Positions 18,367 to 27,861 of a stretch of 64,000 nt of DNA are shown here, piece by piece. The translations under genes and the position numbers were made by a program. The DNA comes from Hyphomicrobiales bacterium (GTDB taxonomy: Bacteria > Pseudomonadota > Alphaproteobacteria > Rhizobiales > OSC116), in contig JABSRZ010000010.1 of the NCBI GenBank assembly GCA_013214705.1, positions 1-64,000 of the forward strand, read 5' to 3'. The notes under the pieces were generated by a model. The model searched no databases. It was given only the letters and a program-made list of their open reading frames with translations, and was not told the origin of the DNA. Positions within the stretch are counted from its first letter, which is position 1. Every line of letters starts with the position of its first letter.

Positions 18367-19581
18367 ATGTCAGTGCAAGGTAAAAACATATTACTCGTCA
18401 TCACTGGCGGCATTGCAGCCTATAAGTCGTTAGAATTAATTCGCCTCATTCGCAAATCCGGCGGCCACGTTACTGCGGTTATGACCAAGGCCTCCAAGCA
18501 ATTTGTCACCCCCCTATCAGTCGCGGCGTTAACCGAAAATAAAATATATGACGATCTGTTTAACCTAACGGACGAAGCCGAAATGGGCCATATCAGCCTT
18601 TCGCGCGAAAATGATTTGATACTGGTTATGCCGGCAACCGCCAATATATTGGCCAAAATGGCGCATGGCATTGCCGATGATTTGGCAACCACATTGTTAT
18701 TGGCCACCGACAGTAGGGTTATGGTCGCCCCGGCGATGAATGTCCGCATGTGGGAGCATAAAGCCACGCAGCATAATGTAGATATTTTAAAGCAGCGCAA
18801 GGTTATATTTGTCGGCCCAGAAGAAGGCGACATGGCTTGCGGTGAATATGGTTATGGCCGACTGGCTGAACCGATGGATATTTTAACCGCTTTAAACCAA
18901 TTTTTTGCCCCGCAAGACCAAATATTACGCGGCAAACATGTACTCATCACTGCTGGGCCAACTCATGAGCCGATAGATCCGGTGCGGTTTTTAGGCAATA
19001 TTTCATCGGGCAAGCAAGGCTATGCTTTGGCCACTGCCGCACGCGATGCGGGGGCGAATGTCACCCTCATAACCGGGCCGTCGACCGAACCAGTGCCGCA
19101 AAATGTTAAACTACTAAAAGTGCAAACTGCCGAGCAAATGTTGTCCGCCGTACTCAATAATTTACCGGCAGACATCGCCATTTTCGCCGCTGCTGTGGCC
19201 GATTGGAAGGTTGCAGACTATTCCGAGCAAAAAATTAAAAAACACGCCGATGATGATGACATAAAAACCATCCAATTTGTCGAAAACCCAGATATTTTGA
19301 AAACCATCTCAAAATTGGTTAGCAATCGGCCGCAATTGGTAGTTGGTTTCGCCGCCGAAACGACAGACGTGTTAAAAAATGCTCAGGCCAAAATTAAACG
19401 CAAAGAATGCGACATTATGGTGGTCAATGACGTCAGCCCCAAAACCGGCATTATGGGCGGCGACCATAACAGCGTCCGCATCATAAATTTAAATTCAGAA
19501 GAAATAATAGACTATAAAACTGCGAGTAAAGACAAAATTGCTCAGCAGTTAATTGCCTATATTGGAGGCTTTAATAAGTGA
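18367..19581 (+). CDS. coaBC: Bifunctional phosphopantothenoylcysteine decarboxylase/synthetase
   Basis: A 404-residue coenzyme A biosynthesis enzyme. The N-terminal flavin decarboxylase part (CoaC, about 1-185) shows [25 protein letters not shown] with the catalytic His, and the PATAN motif. The substrate flap has the conserved Cys in [14 protein letters not shown]. The C-terminal synthetase part (CoaB) begins with [21 protein letters not shown] and carries KIKKH. It joins 4'-phosphopantothenate to cysteine and decarboxylates the product. The stop overlaps the dut GTG start by four bases. Confidence 0.97.
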   Translation: MSVQGKNILLVITGGIAAYKSLELIRLIRKSGGHVTAVMTKASKQFVTPLSVAALTENKIYDDLFNLTDEAEMGHISLSRENDLILVMPATANILAKMAHGIADDLATTLLLATDSRVMVAPAMNVRMWEHKATQHNVDILKQRKVIFVGPEEGDMACGEYGYGRLAEPMDILTALNQFFAPQDQILRGKHVLITAGPTHEPIDPVRFLGNISSGKQGYALATAARDAGANVTLITGPSTEPVPQNVKLLKVQTAEQMLSAVLNNLPADIAIFAAAVADWKVADYSEQKIKKHADDDDIKTIQFVENPDILKTISKLVSNRPQLVVGFAAETTDVLKNAQAKIKRKECDIMVVNDVSPKTGIMGGDHNSVRIINLNSEEIIDYKTASKDKIAQQLIAYIGGFNK

Positions 19582-20036
19582 AAAATGTGAATATTAAATT
19601 GCTGGCTTTGCCGCATTTTGAAGGCCTTGAAATTCCAAAATATGAATCCTTCGGCGCGGCCGGTTTAGACATTCGCGCCGCCATAGATGCCGATCAGCCA
19701 ATCATCTTAAAACCCGGTGAACGCCGCCTCATACCTTCGGGGCTTAAACTAGAAATCCCGTTAGGGTTTGAAGTTCAAGTTAGGCCCCGCTCTGGCTTGG
19801 CGTTTAAACATGGCGTCACTTTGGTCAACACCCCCGGCACAATAGACAGCGATTATCGCGGCGAGGTTAGTACATTGCTGATTAATTTAGGCCAACAAGA
19901 TTTCATCATCAACCGCGGCGAGCGCGTGGCACAATGGGTGGTCGCCCCCGTTGTGCAAACCGACTTTACACTGGTCGATGCGTTAAGCGACACCGCGCGT
20001 GGCACTGGCGGCTACGGCTCAACCGGTAAAAATTAG
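19578..20036 (+). CDS. dut: dUTP diphosphatase
   Basis: A 152-residue trimeric-type dUTPase that hydrolyses dUTP to dUMP, keeping uracil out of DNA and feeding dTMP synthesis. Motifs are in order: [34 protein letters not shown] and the C-terminal arm [10 protein letters not shown]. Translation starts at a GTG at 19578 that overlaps the coaBC stop (GTGA), with GGAGG upstream at 19564. The coaBC-dut pairing is widespread in proteobacteria. Confidence 0.97.
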   Translation: MKNVNIKLLALPHFEGLEIPKYESFGAAGLDIRAAIDADQPIILKPGERRLIPSGLKLEIPLGFEVQVRPRSGLAFKHGVTLVNTPGTIDSDYRGEVSTLLINLGQQDFIINRGERVAQWVVAPVVQTDFTLVDALSDTARGTGGYGSTGKN

Positions 20037-20045
20037 AGGTATATT

Positions 20046-20498
20046 ATGTTACGATTAACCCGAAAAACCCTATTGGCCATCGAAGCGGTGTTAGATGTGG
20101 CCTATAACGCCCGCCCCAACCCAGTCCAGTCTAAAGACATCACCAAGCGCCAAGGCATTCCGCAACGTTATCTCGAACAGGTCATGCAGCAATTGGTTCG
20201 CGAAGGCATCTTAAAAGGCGTGCGTGGGCCAAAAGGCGGCTATCGTTTGGCGCGCGAGCGGCGGCGCATTAGCGTGGGCGAAATTGTGCGGGTGGTCGAT
20301 GAGTTGGAGCGCCAAGAAGAGTTAGAAATAGCCGTGCAATCAGACTTAGCCACTTTCGTTGTCGAACCGTTATGGAACGAAATACAAGGCCAATTGCTCG
20401 AGCAATTCGATGCCATAAGCATAGAAGAATTATACCAAAAAGCCTTGGCAACCAATGTCGCCACCGGCGAAAAAATGCACACAGATTTTGCCATTTAG
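20046..20498 (+). CDS. Rrf2-family transcriptional regulator without cysteines (CymR-like)
   Basis: A 150-residue winged-helix protein. The DNA-binding part shows the Rrf2 pattern: SKDITKRQGIPQRYLEQVMQQLVREGILKGVRGPKGGYRLAR. Unlike IscR, NsrR and RsrR the protein contains no cysteine at all, so it cannot hold an Fe-S cluster in the usual way. B. subtilis CymR is also an Rrf2 protein without a cluster, and it senses cysteine status through complex formation with CysK. Here cysK follows 68 bp downstream on the same strand. A role in sulfur or cysteine control is therefore likely but inferred. Confidence 0.85.
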   Translation: MLRLTRKTLLAIEAVLDVAYNARPNPVQSKDITKRQGIPQRYLEQVMQQLVREGILKGVRGPKGGYRLARERRRISVGEIVRVVDELERQEELEIAVQSDLATFVVEPLWNEIQGQLLEQFDAISIEELYQKALATNVATGEKMHTDFAI

Positions 20499-20566
20499 AT
20501 GGCTGGCAACCACACAATATTGAACACAGATAACCAATTAATAACAGATAAAATAAGGAGATGATA

Positions 20567-21520
20567 ATGAGTGATGCAATAGGCCATGGTAAAATATTCA
20601 ATTCAATTACCGAAACTTTCGGCAATACGCCGTTGGTGCGGTTAAACAATTTGGCCAAGGCCGAAAATGTCGGCGCCGACATATTGCTAAAATTAGAATT
20701 TTTTAACCCACTATCTTCGGTTAAAGACCGCATTGGTGTGGCGATGATTGAAGACCTTGAGGCGGCGGGCAAAATCAACGCCAACACTGTGCTTATCGAG
20801 CCAACATCAGGCAATACTGGCATCGCTTTGGCATTTACCGCGGCGGCCAAAGGCATAAAATTAATTTTGTGTATGCCCGAGAGTATGTCGATTGAACGGC
20901 GCAAAATGCTGGCTTTTTTAGGCGCAACTTTGGAGCTAACACCGGCTGCCGAAGGTATGAAAGGCGCCATTGCCAAAGCCAATGCCTTGGCCGCAGAAAT
21001 TGATGGCGCGATAGTGCCACAGCAATTTTCCAACCCCTCAAACCCCGAAGTGCACAAACGCACAACCGCGATAGAAATTTGGAACGACACCCAAGGCAAC
21101 GTCGACGTGGTTATTTCTGGCGTCGGCACAGGCGGCACAATTACCGGTGTTGGTTTGGTGCTAAAACAAAAAAATCCCGATGTTAAGATGATTGCGGTTG
21201 AACCAGAAGATAGCGCCATCCTTTCGGGCAACCCTCCCGGCCCACATAAAATTCAAGGCATCGGCGCTGGCTTTATACCTGATAATTTAGATGTCGATCT
21301 AATTGACGAAGTCATCACCATTGGCAATGAAACCGCGTTTGAAACCGCGCGTTTAGTGGCCAAAAATGATGGCATACCTGTCGGCATTTCGTCAGGTGCG
21401 GCCATCGCTGCGGCCATCGAGGTCGGCAAACGGCCAGACATGGTGGGCAAACAAATAGTGGTCATCATTCCATCAACCGCCGAGCGCTATTTAACCACAG
21501 CCTTATTTGACGGTGTATAA
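20567..21520 (+). CDS. cysK: Cysteine synthase A (O-acetylserine sulfhydrylase)
   Basis: A 317-residue PLP enzyme making cysteine from O-acetylserine and sulfide. The Schiff-base Lys is K53 in NPLSSVKDR. The substrate loop TSGNTG and the PLP-phosphate loop GTGGTITG are present, and the C-terminal part has SSGAAIAA. Of two possible ATGs the one at 20567 is chosen, because AAGGAG at 20555-20560 touches the earlier ATG at 20561. It follows the Rrf2 gene and ends at a strong terminator. Confidence 0.96.
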   Translation: MSDAIGHGKIFNSITETFGNTPLVRLNNLAKAENVGADILLKLEFFNPLSSVKDRIGVAMIEDLEAAGKINANTVLIEPTSGNTGIALAFTAAAKGIKLILCMPESMSIERRKMLAFLGATLELTPAAEGMKGAIAKANALAAEIDGAIVPQQFSNPSNPEVHKRTTAIEIWNDTQGNVDVVISGVGTGGTITGVGLVLKQKNPDVKMIAVEPEDSAILSGNPPGPHKIQGIGAGFIPDNLDVDLIDEVITIGNETAFETARLVAKNDGIPVGISSGAAIAAAIEVGKRPDMVGKQIVVIIPSTAERYLTTALFDGV

Positions 21521-21552
21521 CCAGCAAAAACCAACATAATTAAAAATTAATT

Positions 21553-21591
21553 AATGGCCATAGATTACACTTGTTTTCTATGGCCATTTTT
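21553..21591 (+). terminator. Rho-independent terminator of cysK
   Basis: A perfect 11-bp stem (AATGGCCATAG at 21553-21563 with CTATGGCCATT at 21578-21588) with a 14-base loop is followed by TTT. It closes the coaBC-dut-rrf2-cysK block. Confidence 0.85.
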
Positions 21592-21638
21592 GCAATATCA
21601 GCGCAGAAATTAATAATGGTCTGACTGATGAGGTATTT

Positions 21639-22265
21639 ATGATTAGATTTTTTACTTATGCCCTGTTTGCGGCATTTGTCGGTATGGCCAGCCCCGTCTT
21701 TGCAGCTGGCGAAGTGACCGAGGGCGAACCTAATTCGATAGAAGATTTACTGGGCACATCTATAGCAGATGACACAATAGAAGCCGATGTGGCAACCACT
21801 GCCGATGATGAGACTAAAAAAATACTGGAGATTAAAAAAACTGGTTTGCCGATACCGCGTTTTGTGTCGCTTAAACGCAATCTGGTTAATGTCCGCACCG
21901 GCCCGGGCGAAACTTTTGGCATAATGTGGACATTCACCCGCAGGAATTTACCAGTAGAGATTATCACCGAGTACGATAATTGGCGCGAAATTCGTGACCA
22001 TTTTGGCGAGCAAGGCTGGGTATATGGCTCTTTATTATCTAGCGAGCGTTATGCATTGTTAAACCCTTGGGATGACGAAGGGTTTTTCACCATGCACAAA
22101 ACCCGCGATGAAAACTCAAATATTGTGGCCAAACTAGAAGTGGGCGTTTTGGGGCAAATTAGCGAATGCGATGGCGTTTGGTGCCAGTTGACAGTCGAAA
22201 CTTATAAAGGCTATATCAAGCAAGAATTTTTATGGGGCATATATCTTGGCGATAATTTAAAATGA
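21639..22265 (+). CDS. Secreted SH3-domain protein
   Basis: A 208-residue protein with a signal peptide (cleavage predicted after PVFA near residue 22) and an acidic linker. Two SH3-like segments follow, about 72-130 and 140-205. The first begins SLKRNLVNVRTGPGETF, the classic bacterial SH3 start, and contains NWREIRDHFGEQGWVYGSLL. The second has CDGVWCQLTVETYKGYIKQEFLWGIY. Such proteins are common and mostly uncharacterised in alphaproteobacteria and may bind peptidoglycan. The cysteines could form a disulfide in the periplasm. Confidence 0.8.
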   Translation: MIRFFTYALFAAFVGMASPVFAAGEVTEGEPNSIEDLLGTSIADDTIEADVATTADDETKKILEIKKTGLPIPRFVSLKRNLVNVRTGPGETFGIMWTFTRRNLPVEIITEYDNWREIRDHFGEQGWVYGSLLSSERYALLNPWDDEGFFTMHKTRDENSNIVAKLEVGVLGQISECDGVWCQLTVETYKGYIKQEFLWGIYLGDNLK

Positions 22266-22291
22266 TCCGCCTGCAACGTAGTTAAGTTAAA

Positions 22292-22702
22292 ATGAACAGC
22301 ATAAAACCAAAATTTAATCTCAAATCCATGGCGTATTTAGCCTTAGGTTATACCAGCTTTGTGCTGGGTTTTATTGGTATATTTTTGCCCATCTTGCCGA
22401 CCACACCATTTATGATCGTGGCGCTATGGGCGTTTTCCAAAGGCTCAGTTAAAATGCACCAATGGTTGCTTAACCACCAGCGCTTTGGCAGCAGCTTGCA
22501 ACAGTGGGAGGCTCATAAAGTCATACCCATTAAAGCCAAAGTCACCGCGGCGGTTTTCATCACTGGTAGCGCTATATATATCGGCTTTTTCTCATCGGTT
22601 TCAGGCCTCATTGCCAGCATCGCCCTTACCACTATGTTAGGTGCCATAACCTATGTGCTCACCCGCCGCTCAACCGTTCCAAATGTGGTAGCAGATGATT
22701 AA
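22292..22702 (+). CDS. DUF454 (YbaN-like) membrane protein
   Basis: A 136-residue protein of the DUF454 family, recognisable from GFIGIFLPILPTTPFMIVALWAFSKGS, the small cytoplasmic segment HQWLLNHQRFG and WEAHKVIPIKAK. There are two hydrophobic regions, each probably a helical hairpin. Function is unknown in the family. Its 3' end overlaps the start of psuK by 8 bp, so it may be translated with the pseudouridine genes, but no functional link is known. Confidence 0.85.
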   Translation: MNSIKPKFNLKSMAYLALGYTSFVLGFIGIFLPILPTTPFMIVALWAFSKGSVKMHQWLLNHQRFGSSLQQWEAHKVIPIKAKVTAAVFITGSAIYIGFFSSVSGLIASIALTTMLGAITYVLTRRSTVPNVVADD

Positions 22703-23657
22703 ACCAGACCAAACCGATCACATTATCGTCATTGGCGGCGCCAATGCAGACATTACCGGCATCGCCACCGCTGCCTATAGCGAAACCGAGTCTAATATAG
22801 GCAAATTAACCGTCGGCGCAGGCGGAGTGGGGCGCAACATTGCCGATAATTTTGCCCGCCTAGCCAGAGACAGTGATATCAAGACCTATTTTTTGTCAGC
22901 CTTGGGCACAGATATTTATGGCGACATGATTTTAGCCGCGAGCCAGCAGGCCGGCATAGATATGCGCCATTGCCAAATTGTGCCAGACCAAGCGACTGCC
23001 ACCTATCTATCCATCATCGATGATAAAGGCGAAATGCGCAGCGCTATAAATGACATGTCCATTGTTAAACACATAAATATAGATTATTTAAAACAACATG
23101 ATAAGCTGTTAAACCAAGCCAAACTAATTATTTTCGATGCCAATTTAAACCAACAAACCATCGATTATATTTGCCAAAATTTCAACCATATCGCCATTTT
23201 TGCCGACAGCGTTTCAAATGCAAAAGCCGATAAATTAAACCAAAATTTAAACCACATTCACACGCTCAGCCCCAACAAAAACGAAGCTTTTGCCCTCACC
23301 GGCATTAACCCAACCAATGCTAATGAGCTTTGCAAAATGGCCAAAATATTTCATCACCAAGGGCTTAAAAACATCTTCATAACTTTGGGCAGCAACGGCG
23401 TTTTTAGCTCTACCAATATCTCAGGCCAGCCCCAAATGCATCAGGCAGATGCGTTGGCCGTGAAACCTAAAAATGCCAATGGCGCGGGCGATGCTTTCTT
23501 GGCCGGTTTGGCCTTTGCGTGGCTACAAAAACTAGACCCTGAATCGCAAGTTTACTTCGCCCAAAAATGCGCCTGTCTGGCATTGGAATCTGAATTTACC
23601 ATCAACCCCACACTTTGTTTACAAAAAGTTTTAGACTATACGGAAACCAAATTATGA
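22695..23657 (+). CDS. psuK: Pseudouridine kinase (PfkB family)
   Basis: A 320-residue PfkB/ribokinase-type sugar kinase. It has the N-terminal [11 protein letters not shown] signature, the [16 protein letters not shown] substrate lid region and the C-terminal catalytic anion-hole motif [14 protein letters not shown] with the base Asp. On its own the family allows several substrates. The overlapping downstream pseudouridine-5'-phosphate glycosidase fixes the likely role: phosphorylating pseudouridine. The N-terminal ATG overlaps the DUF454 gene and the stop overlaps psuG. Confidence 0.9.
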   Translation: MIKPDQTDHIIVIGGANADITGIATAAYSETESNIGKLTVGAGGVGRNIADNFARLARDSDIKTYFLSALGTDIYGDMILAASQQAGIDMRHCQIVPDQATATYLSIIDDKGEMRSAINDMSIVKHINIDYLKQHDKLLNQAKLIIFDANLNQQTIDYICQNFNHIAIFADSVSNAKADKLNQNLNHIHTLSPNKNEAFALTGINPTNANELCKMAKIFHHQGLKNIFITLGSNGVFSSTNISGQPQMHQADALAVKPKNANGAGDAFLAGLAFAWLQKLDPESQVYFAQKCACLALESEFTINPTLCLQKVLDYTETKL

Positions 23658-24568
23658 AAAATTATTTAGACATCGCCCCAGAAGTGGCACAAGCCCTGGC
23701 ACAAGGCAAACCCGTCGTGGCGCTCGAATCAACCATTATTTCACATGGCATGCCCTATCCGCAAAATGTCGAAATGGCCGCCAAAACCGAACAAGTGATA
23801 CGCGACCATGGCGCCATCCCGGCCACCATCGCCATCATGGATGGCCAGTTAAAAGTCGGCTTAAGCCCCGATGACATCGAAAAACTCGCCCAAGCTGGGC
23901 TTGACGCCGCCAAAGTGAGCCGCCGCGATATGGCGTTTATCGTCACCTCCAAAGCCATTGGCGCGACCACCGTCGCCTCGACAATGATTATAGCCGCCAT
24001 GGCCGGCATTAAAATATTTGCCACCGGCGGCATTGGCGGCGTACATCGCGGCGCAGCACAATCTTTCGATATATCTGCCGATTTAGAAGAGCTAGCCAAT
24101 ACCGATGTCGCGGTTATTTGCGCCGGTATAAAATCCATTTTAGATCTGGGTTTAACCCTAGAATATCTCGAAACCAAGGGCGTGCCGGTCATTGGCTATC
24201 AAACCGATAGCCTGCCAGCATTCTATGCCCGGGCTAGCCAATTTAATGTCGATTATAATTTACAAACCCCAGCCGACATTGCCCAAGCGCTAACCGCTAA
24301 GTGGCAAATGGGCTTGTCTGGCGGCGCGATAATCGCCAACCCAGTGCCGCTAGAGGCGGCTATGCCAGAAGCCGAGATCAATCAATATATCCAGCAAGCG
24401 CTGCAAGAAGCCGCGCAGCAAAATGTCAAAGGCAAAGACACCACGCCGTTTTTATTGGCGCGGGTGAGCGAGCTTACCAAAGGCAAAAGCCTAGCCACCA
24501 ACATTGCCTTGGTGTTGAACAATGCCAAACTCGCTGCGCAAATCGCCATCGCTTATCAGGCCCAATAG
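23654..24568 (+). CDS. psuG: Pseudouridine-5'-phosphate glycosidase
   Basis: A 304-residue enzyme that splits pseudouridine 5'-phosphate to uracil and ribose 5-phosphate. Conserved blocks are [64 protein letters not shown] and the lysine-containing [19 protein letters not shown]. The ATG at 23654 overlaps the psuK stop (ATGA) and is preferred over an in-frame ATG at 23615 inside psuK. With psuK it forms the complete cytoplasmic pseudouridine degradation pair. Confidence 0.96.
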   Translation: MKNYLDIAPEVAQALAQGKPVVALESTIISHGMPYPQNVEMAAKTEQVIRDHGAIPATIAIMDGQLKVGLSPDDIEKLAQAGLDAAKVSRRDMAFIVTSKAIGATTVASTMIIAAMAGIKIFATGGIGGVHRGAAQSFDISADLEELANTDVAVICAGIKSILDLGLTLEYLETKGVPVIGYQTDSLPAFYARASQFNVDYNLQTPADIAQALTAKWQMGLSGGAIIANPVPLEAAMPEAEINQYIQQALQEAAQQNVKGKDTTPFLLARVSELTKGKSLATNIALVLNNAKLAAQIAIAYQAQ

Positions 24569-24595
24569 TCGTAACAGGCGTAATAGGCGTAATTT
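24560..24595 (+). repeat. 9-bp degenerate tandem repeat over the psuG stop codon
   Basis: Four consecutive 9-mers read GCCCAATAG, TCGTAACAG, GCGTAATAG and GCGTAATTT. The first carries the psuG stop codon. It looks like slippage duplication of the gene's 3' end and is one of four such cases in this window. Confidence 0.5.
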
Positions 24596-24598
24596 AAC

Positions 24599-25753
24599 TC
24601 ACCAATTGCGTCTGCGCACTTTGCTGGCGTCTAATTTGTCTAGGCTGTTTAGCCCCATTAACATCATGTCGCGTTTTAGCTCAGCTTCAAATTTTTCAAG
24701 CACCGCTTCCACGCCTTTTTGGCCGCCCGCCGCCAAACCATATAGATAGGCTCTGCCCATCGAGCAAGCGTTTGCGCCCAAGGCCAAAGCTTTCAGCACA
24801 TGAGTGCCGCGTTGGATGCCGCCATCGCAGATAATTTCTATTTTACCACCAACAGCGTCGACAATTTCTTCTAACAAATCAAACGGTGCGGGGCTGTGGT
24901 CAAGTTGCCTGCCGCCATGATTGCTTATCATAATGGCCGATGCCCCAATGTCGACTGACCGTTTGGCATCTTCGACCGACATAACGCCTTTAATGGCAAA
25001 TGGCCCACCCCAAGCGTCTATGGCTTGCTTGGCGTCATCCCAGCATAATTTGGTATCAAATTGTGAGTTGATATAATCGATAACCGATATATTTTCTTGG
25101 CTGCCTTTTTCGGTGCGGCCAACCAAATTGGCTAGTTCAAAATTCGGGTGGGTTAAATAATTCATCACCCATCTGGGGCGCATGGCGAAATTAGCCAAGC
25201 TGGCCAACGTAAATTTGGGTGGCATGGTCATGCCGGTGCGCAAATCGCGCTCTCTATTGCCGGCCACAATCGTGTCTATGGTTAAACATAACGCGGTGAA
25301 TTTGGCTTTTTTACAACGCTCTATCAATTCATAAGTTAAGCCGCGGTCTTTATGAATGTATATCTGAAACATTTTAGGGCCACTGGTATGCGCGCCGACA
25401 TCTTCAATGCTGACCGATGATAAGGTGGATAAGCCAAAATATGTGCCATGTTTTTCGGCGGCTTTTGAGCTGGCATATTCGCCTTCATGGTGAAATAAGC
25501 GGCTCATGCCGGTTGGCGCTAAAAATAATGGCGAGCTAATTTTATGCCCCAATATGGTGGTAGTTAAGTCAATTTCTGCCACATCTGCCAAACCATTGGG
25601 TATCAGGTCATAAGTGTCAAAGGCTTGTGTATTGCGCCTTAGCGTCACCTCATCATCTGCACCACCGTCAATATAATGAAACAAAGGCGAGGGAATTCGG
25701 CTTTTGGCCATTTTGCGAAAATCTTTAATATTATGACAATTTTTTAGTTGCAT
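24599..25753 (-). CDS. lldD: FMN-dependent L-lactate dehydrogenase (alpha-hydroxy-acid dehydrogenase)
   Basis: A 384-residue flavoprotein of the LldD/glycolate oxidase family. Features in order are IPSPLFHYIDGGADDEVTLRRN, the FMN site segment LAPTGMSRLFHHEGE, LTIDT, FAIKGVMSVEDAKRS with the Lys, the catalytic His in SNHGGRQLDHSPAP, and CDGGIQRGTHVLKALALGA with the FMN-phosphate loop. It oxidises L-lactate to pyruvate and passes electrons to the quinone pool at the inner membrane. A divergent GntR/FCD regulator with a perfect operator in the shared promoter region supports a lactate-type hydroxy-acid role. Confidence 0.9.
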   Translation of the reverse strand: MQLKNCHNIKDFRKMAKSRIPSPLFHYIDGGADDEVTLRRNTQAFDTYDLIPNGLADVAEIDLTTTILGHKISSPLFLAPTGMSRLFHHEGEYASSKAAEKHGTYFGLSTLSSVSIEDVGAHTSGPKMFQIYIHKDRGLTYELIERCKKAKFTALCLTIDTIVAGNRERDLRTGMTMPPKFTLASLANFAMRPRWVMNYLTHPNFELANLVGRTEKGSQENISVIDYINSQFDTKLCWDDAKQAIDAWGGPFAIKGVMSVEDAKRSVDIGASAIMISNHGGRQLDHSPAPFDLLEEIVDAVGGKIEIICDGGIQRGTHVLKALALGANACSMGRAYLYGLAAGGQKGVEAVLEKFEAELKRDMMLMGLNSLDKLDASKVRRRNW

Positions 25754-25780
25754 CTTATCCTCATCGTGGTAAATTATTGC

Positions 25781-25797
25781 AACTGGTCTGACCAGTT
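25781..25797. promoter_or_regulatory. Perfect GntR/FadR-type operator between lldD and its regulator
   Basis: AACTGGTCTGACCAGTT is an exact inverted repeat with 8-bp arms around one central base. It contains TGGT-NNN-ACCA, the core recognised by FadR-subfamily GntR regulators. It lies 28 bp upstream of lldD and 29 bp upstream of the preferred regulator start, so one site could control both directions. Confidence 0.8.
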
Positions 25798-25825
25798 AGT
25801 GCATTTTAACCACAAGATACCGCAA

Positions 25826-26527
25826 ATGTCAAACCCAGCTTTAACCGCCAAAACATCTAACCGCATCATCAACCATTTTCAGGCGCAGCTGGCCTCTGGC
25901 GTTCTTAATGCTGGCGATAAATTGCCGTCCGAGCGCAAATTGGCGGCGCAGTTTAATGTTTCTCGCGCCTCCATACGTGAGGCCATCGGGCTGATGGAAC
26001 TTAAAGGCATGGTTAAAATTCGCCATGGCGCTAGCACCATTATTGTCGATATTTTCAACCCCAGCCTGCTCGACCCGTTACAGGTTTTGGTTAACAATCA
26101 TCAAGGTTTGGCAGCCAATGTTATGGCCGTGCGCCATTTGCTAGAGGTCGAGGCGACAAAATTAGCCGCCCTTAACGCCACCGAAAATGATATTATTTCA
26201 ATCGAAAAGTCGCTTACTAATCTTTTAAATGCCGACCTCCAAAATGCCGACTTGCAGGTAAAAGCCGATATAGAATTTCATCTGGCCATTGCCGACGCGT
26301 CACAAAATATTGTATTGGCAAAATTAATGCGCAACATGGGCGAATTGCTCGAGCAAGAAATGGCAAAAACCATAAGCGCCGTTACCGGCCTAGCTAATGA
26401 CGATGGACAAGCTAAGCTCAATCAGCAGCATATAGCTATATTTACAGCCATCAAAGCGAGCAATTCTGCAGAGGCCGAACAGGCCGCCCGCGCCCATTTG
26501 CAATTTGTGCAAAGCCATTTGGCCTAA
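25826..26527 (+). CDS. GntR-family (FadR/FCD subfamily) transcriptional regulator
   Basis: A 233-residue regulator from the ATG at 25826. An upstream in-frame start at 25748 would put 26 unrelated residues in front and cover the operator. The winged helix is at about 10-75 (LNAGDKLPSERKLAAQFNVSRASIREAIGLMELKGMVKIRHG). The all-helical FCD ligand domain follows, with metal-ligand-type residues in DIEFHLAIADAS, QQHIAIFTAI and ARAHL. It is divergent from lldD and resembles LldR/PdhR-type regulators, so repression relieved by lactate or a related acid is the likely mode. Confidence 0.88.
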   Translation: MSNPALTAKTSNRIINHFQAQLASGVLNAGDKLPSERKLAAQFNVSRASIREAIGLMELKGMVKIRHGASTIIVDIFNPSLLDPLQVLVNNHQGLAANVMAVRHLLEVEATKLAALNATENDIISIEKSLTNLLNADLQNADLQVKADIEFHLAIADASQNIVLAKLMRNMGELLEQEMAKTISAVTGLANDDGQAKLNQQHIAIFTAIKASNSAEAEQAARAHLQFVQSHLA

Positions 26528-26646
26528 ATATTTCCAGTTCAGTCAAAATCGCCAAATCAATTAATTGAATATATGCATAAAGCTTATTGATTAGACAAGT
26601 AGACCACAAACATACATTCTATATAAAATCAACCTGAAGGAATATA

Positions 26647-27861
26647 ATGTTCGCGGCCGCCAAAGAATTCAACAAAACCGTTTGGTTTATCATTCTCGCC
26701 ACATTCATGTCTCGCTTTACCTTTCTAATGGTCTGGCCATTTTTGGCTTTGATATTGTATAATGATTTTGGCTTAAATGAGTTAGAAATTGGCATTTTTA
26801 TGACGCTTGCGGTCAGCATTGGTGTTGGCACAGGCTTGTTTATGGGCAATCTGTCCGACCGCATTGGCCGCAGAAAAGTCATTATGGCTGGCCTCTTCCT
26901 CACCATCATTGCCATGTTCGGCATTGCCAACGCCTCTGATATCTATATCATTTGGCTGGCCACAACCATTGCCAGCATCGCCCGCGGCATGGTCGAAGAC
27001 CCGGGCAAAGCCTTAATGACCGACATGATGGGCAGTCGCGAAGCTAAAGATCTTGCCATTCAAATGCGCTATTTTTTCCTCAATGTTGGCGCCGCTTTCG
27101 GTCCACTAACCGGGGTTTATATTGGCATCGGTGGGCAGCAATCCGCTTTCAACATAGTCGCCGTCGGCTATATTGCCTATCTAGCCTTGGCAGTCATCAT
27201 TTTTAGGCTGGAAAAACCGCTCAGCACTAGCCATATGGGCAAAGACCAGTCGCTAGGGGCGTTGTTTAAACTGTTACGTTCAGACCACGCTTTTATGATA
27301 TTCGTTTTCGCCACCTTTTTAATAAGCCTAGCCTATGCCCAAATTGACATTGGCCTCATTCAATTTTTACGGCTCGAAAGCTTTGAAAATGTCGCCAAAT
27401 TATACGGCATACTGTTGTTCACCAACGGCATGACCATCATTTTATTTCAATTCCCGATCTTAAAACTCCTAGAAAACGTCGCACCGATGAAAAAAGCCTA
27501 TCTCGGCGCATTTCTGTTTACCCTCGGATTTTTTGTATTTTCATTCACCTATAGTGGCGCAGAATGGATGCTCATTTTGGCTATGTTCATCATGAGTTTG
27601 GGCGAGGTCATCGTGTTTCCAACCATCAATATTGTGGTCGACCGCATGGCACCAACACATTTAAAAGGCAGCTATTTCGGCGCGTCAGGTCTTGGTTATT
27701 ATGGCTGGGCATTCGCCCCCATTTTGGGCGGCTGGCTGTTGCATAGTTTTGGCGGGCAGGCTATGTGGTTGGTCATGACGCTCATTTCAGCCGCCATAAT
27801 ACCCTTATTTTATATCGCCCAAACCGCCAAACGGCCAAATTTTGCCGCGGTTGAGGACTAA
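26647..27861 (+). CDS. MFS transporter, first of three tandem paralogues
   Basis: A 404-residue, 12-helix major facilitator. Motif A between helices 2 and 3 reads GNLSDRIGRRKVI, and the related second-half segment is VDRMAPTHLKGSYFGASGLGYYGWA. The sequence DPGKALMTDMM in helix 4 is shared with the next two proteins. The C-terminus ends FYIAQTAKRPNFAAVED. GAAGGA precedes the start. It is the first of three directly abutting genes. The substrate is unknown, and the nearby lldD and GntR genes suggest but do not prove an organic acid. Confidence 0.88.
   Translation: MFAAAKEFNKTVWFIILATFMSRFTFLMVWPFLALILYNDFGLNELEIGIFMTLAVSIGVGTGLFMGNLSDRIGRRKVIMAGLFLTIIAMFGIANASDIYIIWLATTIASIARGMVEDPGKALMTDMMGSREAKDLAIQMRYFFLNVGAAFGPLTGVYIGIGGQQSAFNIVAVGYIAYLALAVIIFRLEKPLSTSHMGKDQSLGALFKLLRSDHAFMIFVFATFLISLAYAQIDIGLIQFLRLESFENVAKLYGILLFTNGMTIILFQFPILKLLENVAPMKKAYLGAFLFTLGFFVFSFTYSGAEWMLILAMFIMSLGEVIVFPTINIVVDRMAPTHLKGSYFGASGLGYYGWAFAPILGGWLLHSFGGQAMWLVMTLISAAIIPLFYIAQTAKRPNFAAVED

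Noticed and set aside
20269-21231. A 320-codon open frame antisense to the Rrf2 and cysK genes
   Set aside because: Both sense genes are clear families with proper starts, and the antisense product shows no domain.
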